Notes: generated from the letters alone by a model not told the origin. Numbered from the stretch's first letter, positions 8,594-17,888 are shown. The stretch is 64,000 nucleotides of DNA from Verrucomicrobiota bacterium (GCA_016871515.1 VHDE01000010.1:1-64000); one strand, 5' to 3'. A program made the numbers and translations.

Positions 8594-9676
8594 TCATTGC
8601 CCGCACTGGGCCTTGTGTCGCAACGCATGATCAATCAGAACTAGCGCGGTCATTGCTTCCACCATGGGGACGGCTCGCGGCAACACACATGGATCATGAC
8701 GGCCACGGCCTTTTAACGTCGTGTTCTTCAAATCCACATCCACGGTATCCTGTTCGTGCATCACGGTGGCCACGGGTTTGAACGCGACACGGAAGTAAAT
8801 CGTTTGGCCGTTTGAAATGCCGCCTTGAATGCCGCCCGAGTAATTCGTGGTTGTCACGACTTTCCCCGCTTTCATTCGAAATGGGTCATTGTGCCCGCGG
8901 CCGGTCATTAGAATTCCGTTGAACCCCGAGCCCACGTCGAACCCCTTTGACGCCGGCAAACTTAACATCGCTTTGGCCAAATCCGCTTCGAGCCGGTCAA
9001 AGACTGGTTCGCCCCAACCTCCGGGAACGCCCCGCGCAACGCCCTCGATGATACCACCCACGCTATCCCCGCCCCGCCGCATCTTGTCGATGAGCCGCAT
9101 CATACGGCCGGCTGTTGTCGAGTCTGGACAGCGGACAATGTTCGCTTCGATCTCGCTGGCTTTCACGGTTTCGGGATTGACCTGCGCCGTGATGCGTTGC
9201 ACTTGCTTGACGTAAGCGAGGACCTCGACGCCGCAGCGCTCGCGCAGCAACTTCTTGGCAATCGCGCCCGCCGCGACTCGCCCCACTGTCTCGCGCGCGC
9301 TGGTCCGCCCGCCGCCCTGCCAGTTGCGATGTCCGTACTTGGCGACGTAGGTGTAATCGGCATGCGAAGGACGGAACTTCGTGGCCATTTCCGAGTAAGC
9401 TTCGGGACGCGCATCTTCGTTTTTGACCCACATCGAAATGGGAGTCCCGAGCGTTTTGCCTTCGAAAATTCCGGAAAGGATTTGGACCGTATCGGTCTCC
9501 TTGCGCGGGGTGACAATCTTGGATTGGCCGGGCCGGCGCCGGTCGAGGTCTGGTTGAATGTCCGCTTCAGACAACTCCAGCAACGGAGGACAACCATCCA
9601 CCACGACGCCGACACCCCCGCCGTGAGATTCGCCCCACGTCGTGATGCGGAACAGGTGACCAAACGAATTCGCCAT
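8594..9676 (-). CDS. aroC: Chorismate synthase
   Basis: The protein converts EPSP to chorismate with reduced FMN, the last common step of aromatic synthesis. At 360 aa it is full length. The signatures are [20 protein letters not shown] at the N-terminus, the [18 protein letters not shown] segment, [30 protein letters not shown], and [29 protein letters not shown] near the C-terminus, which contain the active-site histidines and FMN contacts. Its end faces the ceramidase-like gene. Upstream is a partial repeat and then the end of the CrtI-like gene. It appears to be monocistronic. Confidence 0.96.
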   Translation of the reverse strand: MANSFGHLFRITTWGESHGGGVGVVVDGCPPLLELSEADIQPDLDRRRPGQSKIVTPRKETDTVQILSGIFEGKTLGTPISMWVKNEDARPEAYSEMATKFRPSHADYTYVAKYGHRNWQGGGRTSARETVGRVAAGAIAKKLLRERCGVEVLAYVKQVQRITAQVNPETVKASEIEANIVRCPDSTTAGRMMRLIDKMRRGGDSVGGIIEGVARGVPGGWGEPVFDRLEADLAKAMLSLPASKGFDVGSGFNGILMTGRGHNDPFRMKAGKVVTTTNYSGGIQGGISNGQTIYFRVAFKPVATVMHEQDTVDVDLKNTTLKGRGRHDPCVLPRAVPMVEAMTALVLIDHALRHKAQCGQ

Positions 9677-9715
9677 GCCAGCAGCGTGCGAAAAAAATGA
9701 AACAAGGTCAAACGG

Positions 9716-9749
9716 AGTTCACAGAGACAGGCGAGACGCGTGTCCTACT
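9716..9749. repeat. Family A repeat, right-half fragment
   Basis: GAGTTCACAGAGACAGGCGAGACGCGTGTCC matches the right half of family A. The TAG stop codon of the CrtI-like gene (complement of 9745-9747) lies inside it, so the repeat may have set the C-terminus of that gene. Confidence 0.7.
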
Positions 9750-11313
9750 TCAGGCCCAGATCAGCCAGGATAACTTGGGCGCAGTTGTAGCCGGGCAACC
9801 CGGTGATGTTGCCTCCCGGATGACAACTGCCGCCGCACAAGTACAATCCTTTGAAATGGCCTCTGTAATGGCCAGCCCCCGGGAACGGTCGATGATATCC
9901 AACTTGCCCATGATTGAACGCGCCGACTAGCAGGTCGCCGAATCTCATGTTGGGCAAGGTCCGCTCGACGTCCAACGGGCTGGCGGTGAATTCTTCGATC
10001 AGTGCGTCTCCAATATTCGGAGCAAATTTTTGCCAATGCGAAAGCATGGCCTTGCCGTGCTCATGCTTGACTGCATCCCAACGTTTCGGATCGCCCTGCA
10101 ATCGATAGGGAAGCTTCTCCCACATGAATGCGGCATGCCGGTCGCGTGGCGCTTGGGACGAGTCAAAGATCGTCGGGCACGAACCCCACATGACCGTGGG
10201 CGGAAAAGCGCCCGCTTCGTGGTGCTTGACGATTTCTTCAAATTGTTCCGGCCGGTCGAGTCCGAGGATCACCATGAACGCACGCTCGAGTTCGGGATGT
10301 TTTTGAGCGGCGGAGTATCTCGGCGGTTCGCGCAGGTTGACGTTTAACGCAAAGAGCGGCGCGAGCAGGTTGTATTGAAAATTGCGGACCTTCGTGAGCC
10401 AATCGCTCGGCGGCAAAGATTCGTCGATCAGTTCGAGAAAAGTCTGATGCGGATTGAGGCCCGAAGCAACGAACTGGCGAGCTCGAATGACTTCGCCGTC
10501 GGCTGTTTCCACACCGATGACCCGATCCGACTGGATCAGAATGCGCCGTGGCTTGACATTGACGTGGACGTTCCCCCCCGCATTTTGGATCGCCGCGACG
10601 AGAGCCTCCGCAAGTTTTCTCGAACCCCCAATGCACATTTGCGCCATACGCCCGCTCGCGAGCAGCGCAGGGATATGATGCCCAAAGCCGCGACAGCGCA
10701 AGTCTACCTCGCGCAGGCCGTTAAAGAAGAGCAAGCCCGCTTGCACGATCGGATGCTCGAATTCACGGAGCACGAATTCCAGCGGAGACAACGCGCTGAC
10801 CTCAAGCAGCAATCGTCCTTCAGCGCTCTGCGAGAGTAACGAGCGTCGCTGATCGAACGGCACCGGCGGCGCTTGCGCTTCCGGAATCAGAATGTTCGTA
10901 ACGATCGGGCGGAACCTGTGGCACCAATGTTGGACCGTGCCGGCATCTTTGCGAGAGAACTGTGCGACAGACGCCACGGTCTTTTCAAAATCAGTCCACC
11001 ATTCGAGCACGCGCCCGTCGCTGGCTATGAGTGCGACGTTCAGATCTGGCTCGATGTACTCAGCTCCGTAGCGTTTGAGTTCGAGGTCTGCGTACCACGG
11101 CATATGAGTGATGCCGCGGTGATAGAATGAATGCGTGTTATGAAAGAAACCGGAGCCAGGCGGTTGCTCGATCGTGGCCAAACCGCCGCCGGCCAGATCG
11201 CGCGGCTCCAAACAGAGCGTCGTTAACCCTGCACGCGCCAGATACGCCTGCAGAATTAAGCTATTGTGGCCCGCGCCAAGGAGAATGGCATCGTATTCGT
11301 CATGAGCGATCAC
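9745..11313 (-). CDS. FAD-dependent oxidoreductase, phytoene desaturase (CrtI)-like
   Basis: The protein opens with a dinucleotide-binding motif, YDAILLGAGHNSLILQAYLARAGL, followed by LCLEPRDLAGGG. It closes with GLYLCGGSCHPGGNITGLPGYNCAQVIL, the typical FAD-contacting C-terminus of CrtI/NAD(P)-FAD amine-oxidase-type proteins. The middle contains GGSRKLAEALVAAIQNAGGNV, also characteristic. At 522 aa from GTG 11313 it is full length. The ORF extends to 11478, but that part is translated family A repeat. No other carotenoid gene is nearby, so the substrate is uncertain; many such relatives act on other polyenes or lipids. Confidence 0.85.
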   Translation of the reverse strand: MIAHDEYDAILLGAGHNSLILQAYLARAGLTTLCLEPRDLAGGGLATIEQPPGSGFFHNTHSFYHRGITHMPWYADLELKRYGAEYIEPDLNVALIASDGRVLEWWTDFEKTVASVAQFSRKDAGTVQHWCHRFRPIVTNILIPEAQAPPVPFDQRRSLLSQSAEGRLLLEVSALSPLEFVLREFEHPIVQAGLLFFNGLREVDLRCRGFGHHIPALLASGRMAQMCIGGSRKLAEALVAAIQNAGGNVHVNVKPRRILIQSDRVIGVETADGEVIRARQFVASGLNPHQTFLELIDESLPPSDWLTKVRNFQYNLLAPLFALNVNLREPPRYSAAQKHPELERAFMVILGLDRPEQFEEIVKHHEAGAFPPTVMWGSCPTIFDSSQAPRDRHAAFMWEKLPYRLQGDPKRWDAVKHEHGKAMLSHWQKFAPNIGDALIEEFTASPLDVERTLPNMRFGDLLVGAFNHGQVGYHRPFPGAGHYRGHFKGLYLCGGSCHPGGNITGLPGYNCAQVILADLGLK

Positions 11314-11372
11314 GACAGCTCTTTTAAACGATAAAACCGCCGGTGACGATTCGATCCGGCGCGACAGTTCTC

Positions 11373-11525
11373 CCCATGAACCTGCGCGGTAGGATAGGCG
11401 TCCCGCCTGTCCTGCTTTTGGTGTGCGCAGATGCAGAACAGGCGGGACGCCCTGTCCTGCCACGTTCATGGGGCGCAATGCGCGAAACGTTGTTTCGGAG
11501 GAATCTTTCCATGAACCTCGCAGGG
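11373..11525. repeat. Family A palindromic repeat, copy 6, with flanking module
   Basis: The core runs from CCATGAACCTGCGCGGTAGG to CACGTTCATGG at 11471, with GCGTCCCGCCTGTCC and its inverse GGACAGGCGGGACGC. The loop is in opposite orientation to A1/A2. It is followed by the module GCGCAATGCGCGAAACG...TTTCGGAGGAATCTTTCCATGAACC. The reverse complement of that module flanks copy A4 at 6960-7008. Confidence 0.85.
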
Positions 11526-11548
11526 GCCCGTTGGGGTTAAAGACATTT

Positions 11549-11611
11549 CAACCCTATTCCTAGGGTAGCCTCGCCAACTCGGCAACCCTGGGCTGATGGA
11601 TTTGAACCTAG
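11549..11611. repeat. Family F repeat, GGGTAGCC...GGCAACCCTGGGCTG
   Basis: It contains CTAGGGTAGCC and GGCAACCCTGGGCTGATGG, shared with the element at 23105-23211. The rest of the gap to 11706 holds a short CACGAAAAACACGAAAT motif and no gene. Confidence 0.65.
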
Positions 11612-11706
11612 AAACCGCAGTCGTGACCACGAAAAACACGAAATAAGAGAAGATCGCCAAGACCAGTAAATTCACCCGCTCTGGTGAATCCAAACGCGTT
11701 TTCAGA

Positions 11707-12189
11707 TTACCGCCTTTGTTTCTCGTCCAATGTGGCCAGCCCCTCCAGCTTCGCCAGCTTGTTGGCCTTCGGATCGAAGCTCCAAAACGTGTCGCAATTG
11801 AGCAACAGTGCGGAAGTGACGTGCAAGAGATCGTACGTCCGAAAGCCATGTTTAGCTGTGTGACGCAAAGAAAGTTCCTGAAACTGGCGTTCCAGGTCCG
11901 ATTGTGTCACGATTGTTTGGCGCAAGAAGCTAGCCGGGTCGCGGCAATCATCTTCGAACCGAGTGTTGGCAGCCGCAGCGGTTTCAGGTGTGACGCGCGT
12001 TTGGCCCAACGTCCTCGATGCGAACACGTGCAGTTCAAACGCATTCGGCACTTCCAACCGATGCAACCAAATCACCGGCAAACGAAGACCTTCCGTGTTG
12101 AGACGCTCGATTTGAGCGGCGGGCGCCGGAAGCTGATCCGTCAAAAGATAACAGCGCGTTAGAAAATTCGTATCCGCGTACGGTTTCAT
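11707..12189 (-). CDS. PIN-domain (VapC-like) toxin
   Basis: This 160 aa protein has PIN acidic residues at Asp6 (MKPYADTNFLTRCYL), a mid-domain Glu (WLHRLEVPNAFEL), FRTYDLLHVTSALLL, and the terminal WSFDPKANKLAKLEGL. These are the residues that coordinate magnesium in VapC RNases. ATG 12189 overlaps the stop codon of the upstream antitoxin (ATGA), the usual TA arrangement. The ORF extension to 12264 overlaps the antitoxin and is not needed. The RNA target is unknown. Confidence 0.88.
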   Translation of the reverse strand: MKPYADTNFLTRCYLLTDQLPAPAAQIERLNTEGLRLPVIWLHRLEVPNAFELHVFASRTLGQTRVTPETAAAANTRFEDDCRDPASFLRQTIVTQSDLERQFQELSLRHTAKHGFRTYDLLHVTSALLLNCDTFWSFDPKANKLAKLEGLATLDEKQRR

Positions 12190-12449
12190 TCGCCAGCGAT
12201 TCGACGATCGACTAACGCGGTCTGTTTGGCGCCGATCGGCTTCGGAAATGTTCGAGCTAACCAAGCCTTATGCTTATTAAGCCAGTGTTGTCTTTTTTCG
12301 GCTGGCGCCGCTCGCGACTCACCATCGTCACGCCGAACCGTATAACTGCGGCCGTCGCGCCGCCGAACGCGCACGGAACCTTCACGGTCACACGCATCCA
12401 ACACGACAGCAGGCTGCCGGTCCAAATCTCGCACCGTAAACGTTTTCAT
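12186..12449 (-). CDS. Antitoxin, Phd/YefM-like, partner of the PIN toxin
   Basis: This 87 aa protein begins MKTFTVRDLDRQPAVVLDACDREG and continues VRVRRRDGRSYTVRRD, the N-terminal DNA-binding pattern of Phd/YefM antitoxins. The basic, tryptophan-containing tail (WLNKHKAWLARTFPKPIG) would bind the toxin. Two starts are possible: GTG 12458 (adding three residues) or ATG 12449. ATG is preferred because a perfect palindromic operator lies immediately upstream of it. Confidence 0.82.
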   Translation of the reverse strand: MKTFTVRDLDRQPAVVLDACDREGSVRVRRRDGRSYTVRRDDGESRAAPAEKRQHWLNKHKAWLARTFPKPIGAKQTALVDRRIAGE

Positions 12450-12450
12450 G

Positions 12451-12486
12451 TCCGACACAATGTCGGATGTCGTCGCAACGAGTCAA
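12451..12486 (-). promoter_or_regulatory. Toxin-antitoxin promoter with palindromic operator
   Basis: On the minus strand TTGACT (complement of 12481-12486) is followed after 16 nt by GACATT (12459-12464), a plausible -35/-10 pair. A perfect palindrome, TCCGACA-TTG-TGTCGGA (12451-12467), covers the -10 box and ends one base before the ATG at 12449. This suits autorepression by the antitoxin. The expected transcription start would leave almost no leader. Confidence 0.6.
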
Positions 12487-12636
12487 GGTAATCGATGGTC
12501 TGCCTCGAAGCGAATGTCCGGAAAGATAGAAAAGCGCTGTCGCGCTTCCAACTAGCCCGCAGGTATGGACCGATTCCACTTTACCTATCGATAATTCAGA
12601 GAGCATTTTTCCCGGAGGAACACGGTGAGAATAGCC

Positions 12637-12775
12637 CGGCGTTTCAACGCCGGGACAGGGAAGGAGAGCATGTGAGTCCCGAAAGGGACGGCTGAAGCTC
12701 GTTCGTTGGGAGATGCGAACAATTCGACCGTCCCTTCGGGATTACCGAAAGGCATTGCAGTGGAATGCGTCCTCG
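12637..12775. repeat. Family G repeat, GTCCC..GGGAC / ACCGAAAGGCATT type
   Basis: It contains short hairpins GGCGTTTCAACGCC and GTCCCGAAAGGGAC, then ACCGAAAGGCATTGCAGTGG. The element at 40083-40203 shares ACCGAAAGGCATT and AGTGGAAT. No gene is seen between 12450 and 12805 apart from this. Confidence 0.6.
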
Positions 12776-12805
12776 CCAGATTTTGGTGCTTGAACGCTTG
12801 CTTCC

Positions 12806-14605
12806 CTACTCCTTCCTCCCCACCTTCAACTCGATATGCAAGTCGCGAAGCTGCTTCGGTTCGACTGGAGTCGGTGACTCGGCCATAAGATCGGTCCCTT
12901 TCGCGGTCTTTGGAAACGCAATCACGTCGCGGATACTCGGCGTGCCGCAAAGGATCGCGATCATGCGGTCGAAGCCCAACGCGATACCGCCATGCGGCGG
13001 ACAACCGTAACGGAACGCTTCGAGCATATAACCGAAGCGCGCTTTGACCGTGTCCGGCGGAATCTGCAGCAGTTGCTCGAAAATAGTTTTTTGCACATCG
13101 GGCTGATGAATACGAATCGAACCCCCGCCGAGTTCCATTCCATTCACGACCACGTCGTAATGCTGGCCGCGAACCTTTTTCGGGTCCGTCGCCAGCAACG
13201 GAATGTCCTCCGCAACCGGCGCTGTAAATGGGTGGTGGCTCGAATACCAGCGGTTCTGTTCTTTGTCGAAGCTCAACAATGGAAAATCGACGACCCACAG
13301 AAAGTCGAAGCGATCACTCGGGATGCTGAGCTTTCCCTGCCCTTTCAGCACGTCGGCGGAGTACAAACGAATCTTGCCGAGAATCTCGCAGGCGGTGAGC
13401 CATTGATCCGCCGCAAAAAGGATCAAGTCTCCTTCCTCGATACCCAGCTTCTTCGTCAGTGCTCCTTTCTCGCCGTCATTAAAAAACTTGACGATGGGCG
13501 ATTTCCATTCGCCGTTTTCGACCTTGATGTAAGCGAGTCCTTTCGCGCCGAAGCTCTTGGCATATTCGGTCATGGTTTCGATTTGCCCCTGCGTCGCGCC
13601 GGCCAGCCCTTTCGCGTTAAGCGCCTTGACGACTCCGCCATTCGCAATCGCGCCGCTGAAGACTTTGAAAGTGCTCGCGCGGAATTCTTCAGTGAAATCG
13701 GCAAGCTCCATTCCGAAGCGCGTGTCCGGCTTGTCGATGCCGTAGCGATTCAAGGCCTCTTCAAAGGAAATGCGTTTGAACGGCGTCGGAATATCCATGT
13801 TCAACGCGGTTTTCCAGACGCGTTTCAACAAACCTTCGACCAGATTGTAAATGTCTTCACGCTCGATAAAGGACATTTCCAAGTCGATCTGAGTGAACTC
13901 GAGTTGCCGGTCGGCACGCTGGTCTTCGTCCCGGAAACATTTCGCCAATTGGAAATACCGCTCTACGCCAGCCACCATCAGGATTTGTTTGAATTGCTGC
14001 GGCGATTGCGGCAGCGCATAGAACGAACCTGGATGCACACGGCTCGGAACCAAGAATTCACGCGCCCCCTCCGGTGTGGACTTGAACAGGATTGGCGTTT
14101 CGACCTCGAGAAAGCCTTGCTCGTCGAAATAAACGCGGGTCGCCGTCGCGACTTTGCTGCGGAGACGAAAGTTTCGCGCCATTTCCGGCCGCCGCAAATC
14201 GAGATAACGATATTGCAAACGCAATTCTTCGTTCACTTTGCTCGACACTTCCGGATCGTCCACCGGGAACGGCAGGACGTCAGCTTGGTTGAGCACCTCG
14301 AGCGCAGTAGCCATCACCTCGACTTCTCCAGTCGCGATCTTCGGATTGTTCGTCCCGGCAGGGCGCTGTCTTGCTTTGCCGGTCACGGAAATGACCGATT
14401 CACTGCGCAGTCCAGAGGCGCGTTCAAAGATTTCCTTCGACAAGTCGGATGGATCAAAGACGGTCTGAGTACGCCCCTCACGGTCGCGAATATCAATAAA
14501 GATCAAACCACCCAAATCGCGGCGCGAATGGACCCACCCTGACAAAGCGACAACCTGCCCGATATGTGCCGGGCGCAATTCATTACAATGATGCGTTCGT
14601 TTCAT
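12806..14605 (-). CDS. aspS: Aspartyl-tRNA synthetase
   Basis: This is a full-length bacterial-type class IIb enzyme of 599 aa that charges tRNA-Asp (or both Asp and Asn tRNAs if non-discriminating). The N-terminal OB-fold contains VALSGWVHSRRDLGGLIFIDIRDREG. Class II motif 1 lies around VYFDEQGFLEVETPIL, motif 2 is FRDEDQRADRQLEFTQIDLEMSF, and motif 3 is GIALGFDRMIAILCG. The bacterial GAD insertion domain lies between motifs 2 and 3 (GALTKKLGIEEGDLILFAAD). PFTAP and HYDVVVNGMELGGGSIRIH are also typical. The large plus-strand ORF opposite it (12992-14542) is a shadow. Confidence 0.97.
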   Translation of the reverse strand: MKRTHHCNELRPAHIGQVVALSGWVHSRRDLGGLIFIDIRDREGRTQTVFDPSDLSKEIFERASGLRSESVISVTGKARQRPAGTNNPKIATGEVEVMATALEVLNQADVLPFPVDDPEVSSKVNEELRLQYRYLDLRRPEMARNFRLRSKVATATRVYFDEQGFLEVETPILFKSTPEGAREFLVPSRVHPGSFYALPQSPQQFKQILMVAGVERYFQLAKCFRDEDQRADRQLEFTQIDLEMSFIEREDIYNLVEGLLKRVWKTALNMDIPTPFKRISFEEALNRYGIDKPDTRFGMELADFTEEFRASTFKVFSGAIANGGVVKALNAKGLAGATQGQIETMTEYAKSFGAKGLAYIKVENGEWKSPIVKFFNDGEKGALTKKLGIEEGDLILFAADQWLTACEILGKIRLYSADVLKGQGKLSIPSDRFDFLWVVDFPLLSFDKEQNRWYSSHHPFTAPVAEDIPLLATDPKKVRGQHYDVVVNGMELGGGSIRIHQPDVQKTIFEQLLQIPPDTVKARFGYMLEAFRYGCPPHGGIALGFDRMIAILCGTPSIRDVIAFPKTAKGTDLMAESPTPVEPKQLRDLHIELKVGRKE

Positions 14606-14688
14606 GAAACTCTAATCAACTTCCCCCATCTCGGCGAAAATTGAACGGTGATGTTGGCGGGAAACGAAAATGAATTCAAAGAGAAATT

Positions 14689-15366
14689 TTAGAGCCGTTC
14701 GCGGATGGCTTTGGCGGCGGCGCCGGCGCGCGAGTGGACGTGCAGTTTCGCGTAGATGTTGCGCACGTAGGTGTCGGCTGTGTGATAGCTCACCTGCATG
14801 CGATCAGCGATTTCTTTGACGGTCAACCCCTGCACCATGCCTTCGAGCGTTTGCTTTTCACGCGGGGCCAGGCCGTAATCCGGGCGGGACGGTTTTGCGC
14901 CTCCCAATTGGGCGAACATGTTCAAGACGGCGCTGGCCACCGGCGGACTCATCGGAGCCCCTCCGCCAAGGACTTCTCGGATGGCATCATTGAGCTTCGC
15001 CAGAGGCGCCCTCTTCAAGAGATAACCAGAGGCTCCTCCACAAACAGCTTTGAAAATGCGGTCGTGATCATCCGAGGAAGTTAGCACCAAGATTTTCAGT
15101 TCCGGAGCGAGCGCCTTGAATCGGCTTAATCCTTCCAATCCACTGATCCCGCGTAATCCCAGGTCCAAGAGCAGGATGTCAGGCGGTGATTCGACCGCCA
15201 GGGCACTGAACGTCTCCTCGCAATCCGGAAACGTGCGCACTTCCCCACAATTTGGAATCCTGGCAATGACACGGGCTGCGCTGGCCCGATAGGCAGCATT
15301 ATCCTCCACAATCCAGACGCGCAATGGCGTTCGTGTTTCATCAGACGTTGGAGCGTCCGCAGACAT
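14689..15366 (-). CDS. NarL/LuxR-family response regulator
   Basis: The receiver domain has the acidic pair WIVEDN (Glu21, Asp22), phosphoacceptor Asp68 in DILLLDLGLRG, the LVLTSSDD threonine/serine and LLKRAP lysine. The C-terminal LuxR helix-turn-helix (about residues 155-215) reads LAPREKQTLEGMVQGLTVKEIADRMQVSYHTADTYVRNIYAKLHVHSRAGAAAKA. ATG 15366 gives 225 aa. The longer ORF to 15660 is translated intergenic repeat. A histidine kinase remnant of the type that partners NarL regulators lies upstream on the same strand, so the pair was probably functional once. Today the regulator may lack its cognate sensor. Confidence 0.92.
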   Translation of the reverse strand: MSADAPTSDETRTPLRVWIVEDNAAYRASAARVIARIPNCGEVRTFPDCEETFSALAVESPPDILLLDLGLRGISGLEGLSRFKALAPELKILVLTSSDDHDRIFKAVCGGASGYLLKRAPLAKLNDAIREVLGGGAPMSPPVASAVLNMFAQLGGAKPSRPDYGLAPREKQTLEGMVQGLTVKEIADRMQVSYHTADTYVRNIYAKLHVHSRAGAAAKAIRERL

Positions 15367-15435
15367 TACTTGACGTTCGCGCTTTGGATGTTTAGGCGCA
15401 ATCACGGATTTTCGGGGAAGGCGATCGGTGGCCTC

Positions 15436-15775
15436 TCGGAGACAATAACCACGAATGGACACGAATTGGAGGCTGCGTGATTTGATGTTCTCGTCGCTTG
15501 CCGCTGAGCAATTCGCAAGCTTGGCTCCCGCTGCCATTTCATTCGGGAATCTCGAGGCATTCAGTCTTCTCCGGCTCTTCACGAGCGAGGAGAGGGCTGG
15601 GGAGAACTTCTCCGAAACACATTCTCGCGCATGGCGCCCACGAACCTGACATTGCGGCATGTAGTCCCGGCTTTAGCCGGAGCGATTGCAATCCGCAAAA
15701 GCTGTTTCGCGACCAGCGAATGTATTCTCGGTTCCCCTTAGTTCGTGTTCATGGGTGTCCATTAGTGGTTACTGC
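15436..15775. repeat. Inverted pair of ACCACGAATGGACACGAA-type motifs with half element H
   Basis: AATAACCACGAATGGACACG at 15445 and its near reverse complement GTGTCCATTAGTGGTTACTG near 15755 bracket the gap between regulator and kinase remnant. Inside are TTCTCCGAAACACATTCTCG (the flank module of family A, about 15608) and GTAGTCCCGGCTTTAGCCGG (family H half copy, 15661). No gene is seen in the gap. Confidence 0.6.
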
Positions 15776-16538
15776 GAACTATCTCCAGCCAAGTTCCACC
15801 AACACCGTCTCGGGCGCGCGAGAGGAACCGCGATAATGATCGCGGTTCCTTGCCCCGGCTGGCTTGTGATTGCGATTTCGCCGCCAAGATCCGCCGCGCG
15901 CCGGCGCAAGCTTTTCACGCCGTGGCCGAAGCTCGTGCCTGAGGTTTGGAATCCACATCCATTATCCGACACTGTGAGATGAAATTTTCCCGCGTCCGTT
16001 TGAATCCGAATGGCCACGCGCATCGCTCGAGAATGTTTGACGATATTATGGAGTATTTCTTTAAACATCAGAGAAACACGTTCCGGTGAAATTCAATTGG
16101 CAGCCTGATTGAAGATTGATGCTGCGGCGCCTCGAATGAGTAATCTCGTCCGGTCAGAGACAACGTGGCAACCTCGCGCATACGCCGAATCATGTCTGCC
16201 AGATTGTCGAAATCGGGATTCGTGAACCAAACGATGTTGCGCACGGTGGTCCCGGTCTGGCTGGCCAGTCGGCAGATTTCCATCAACTCTTGACGCTGCG
16301 CCGCGGGGACGGCCGGGTCGTTCTGCAACAGTTCAGTGTTTAGGCCAATGCTGCCGATGTTGGCGCCGAGCTCATCATGCAGATCACCCGCGATCCGCAA
16401 GCGCAGACGATTGACCGCTTCAAGTTGGACGATACGCCATCTATAAACGACCCAGGCAACAGCCGGCGTGAGGAGGCTCTGAAGTCTCCATATGATGGCC
16501 GGCGAACAAATGAGCCTCCTCACGCCGGCTGCTGCCAA
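15769..16538 (-). pseudogene. Histidine kinase remnant (HisKA_3 + HATPase_c), 5'-truncated and frameshifted
   Basis: The first frame (16538-16068) begins in repeat sequence, then shows the end of a membrane segment (VAWVVYRWRI) and the dimerisation/phosphoacceptor helix AGDLHDELGANIGSIGLNTELL. It runs to FHRNVFL and stops. The second frame (16068-15769) resumes at once with FKEILHNIVKHSRA (N box), DNGCGF and GHGVKSLRRRAADLGGEI (G boxes). The frames join at TGATG, so either one base is lost or the two domains are now separate, coupled proteins. The N-terminal sensor, often a two-component propeller plus Y_Y_Y domain in this phylum, is missing. The break coincides with inverted repeat E2. Confidence 0.8.
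16461..16530. repeat. Family E inverted repeat, copy 2
   Basis: The arms AGCCGGCGTGAGGAGGCTC (16461-16479) and GAGCCTCCTCACGCCGGCT (16512-16530) are perfect 19 bp inverses. The sequence is close to copy E1 at 20050 (AGCCGAGGTAACGAGGCTC). It sits exactly where kinase homology begins. Confidence 0.85.
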
Positions 16539-16564
16539 TCACCAAGCTTAGAAACCAGCTCGAT

Positions 16565-17770
16565 CTAACGCGCAGTTTCGTTGAAATAAATCTTCACGTT
16601 TTTGGTCGCGCGTCCAGCAGCGATAATATCCAGGCGCCGGTCGCCGTTGAGATCGGCCAAAGTCAAATCTTCGCACGCCATCGTGTTGTCATCGACCAAG
16701 GTTTGCCTCCATTCCTTGCCTTCGGCGTCGAGCGGGGTGAACAACTTGATCCCGACTTTGACTCCAGGCCGGTTCGCCGCGCCCATGGCCCGCCAGCCCA
16801 CCACGATCTGGTCGCGCCCTACGCCGAGCATATCACCACAGGCCAGCGCGTGACCATCCAAAAGCGTGTCATCCAAGACGCGGCGATTCCAAAGCTTGTT
16901 GCCGGACGAAGGTCGATAAAGCACCAATTGTGTGCCGTGCATCGGTTCGACGGTCGCAAAAAAATCATTGGCTTGCCTTAGCTTCCCAGCGCGGACTTCT
17001 CCCGCTCCACCGCCTTCATTGGATCCGAGTTGAGTTAATTTCAGCGCATTATCGTCGCTCGACCAATTCGACAGAAATACGCCTTCCTTGCCGCCGAAGA
17101 GAAATTCCATCGCTTCGTCGTCATCCCATTGGACTGGATCGAAGTTGTGCGTTTTGTGCAGTGATTCGTCGATGGTCATAATCTCCCAGGGATCGCGAGG
17201 ATTTTCCGGGCGGATGTAGCGCTGAATCTTGACGCCAGCTCCTTCGCCTTTGCCGGGGTCGTTGCCGCGGCCGTGCAACGGAACCACGATCAAGGTGACG
17301 CGTCCCATCCAATCCTTAGCCCATCTCATCCGATGCACGGTCGGTTCGTGCGGCAGTTTGACGGGGTCCCATTTCTGCGTGCGATCCGCTGGAGGGATCA
17401 GATAAAACACAGCGCCGCTATTTCGCGTGTCGCTCGGGGCCCATTCGGCGCCCACCGCGACCTCGGCCTTGCCATCGCCATCCACGTCGGCGGCCGCGAT
17501 GCAAACATGGTCTTTCGGCGTTAGCTTCTCGGCGATGATGTGCTTTTTCCACGATGGGTTCTGATACCAAACAATCACATTGCTGTCGGCGAGCAAGATG
17601 TCCGGCCTCTTGTCCCCATCCACATCGGCAATCGCGAGGCCGTAGCCAATTCCGACTTTCGTATCGACATCAACGGAACGAAACGCGGGAACCGGCAAAT
17701 CGGCGCTCGTGAGGACGGTGGTTGTCGCAGCGACAGTGACCAAACAGAACAATCCTGATGTTGCGTTCAT
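16565..17770 (-). CDS. Exported FG-GAP/VCBS-repeat protein
   Basis: The protein (401 aa) has a signal peptide (MNATSGLFCLVTVAATTTVLTSA) and repeated calcium-binding-like blade motifs: IADVDGDKRPDILLAD, AAADVDGDGKAEVAVG, CGDMLGVGRDQIVVG and LADLNGDRRLDIIAAG. These indicate an integrin-alpha/VCBS beta-propeller acting outside the cytoplasmic membrane. Such proteins are abundant in PVC bacteria and are thought to mediate binding or structural roles. No enzymatic motif is seen. It begins 27 bp from the kinase remnant on the same strand; whether the two were ever functionally linked is unknown. Confidence 0.85.
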   Translation of the reverse strand: MNATSGLFCLVTVAATTTVLTSADLPVPAFRSVDVDTKVGIGYGLAIADVDGDKRPDILLADSNVIVWYQNPSWKKHIIAEKLTPKDHVCIAAADVDGDGKAEVAVGAEWAPSDTRNSGAVFYLIPPADRTQKWDPVKLPHEPTVHRMRWAKDWMGRVTLIVVPLHGRGNDPGKGEGAGVKIQRYIRPENPRDPWEIMTIDESLHKTHNFDPVQWDDDEAMEFLFGGKEGVFLSNWSSDDNALKLTQLGSNEGGGAGEVRAGKLRQANDFFATVEPMHGTQLVLYRPSSGNKLWNRRVLDDTLLDGHALACGDMLGVGRDQIVVGWRAMGAANRPGVKVGIKLFTPLDAEGKEWRQTLVDDNTMACEDLTLADLNGDRRLDIIAAGRATKNVKIYFNETAR

Positions 17771-17888
17771 AGGCGCGAGTATTGTCGGATTTGAATGAGC
17801 CCGAAACTAGCGACGATGCGGCTTCAACTCAACTCCTTTTGGAGCGGGATCCTGCCATGAAGCGGCGCGATCCGAGGACCGCCAGGTT

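Noticed and set aside
12992-14542. 516 aa plus-strand ORF opposite aspS
   Set aside because: It is the antisense shadow of a complete aspartyl-tRNA synthetase; the translation has no family features.
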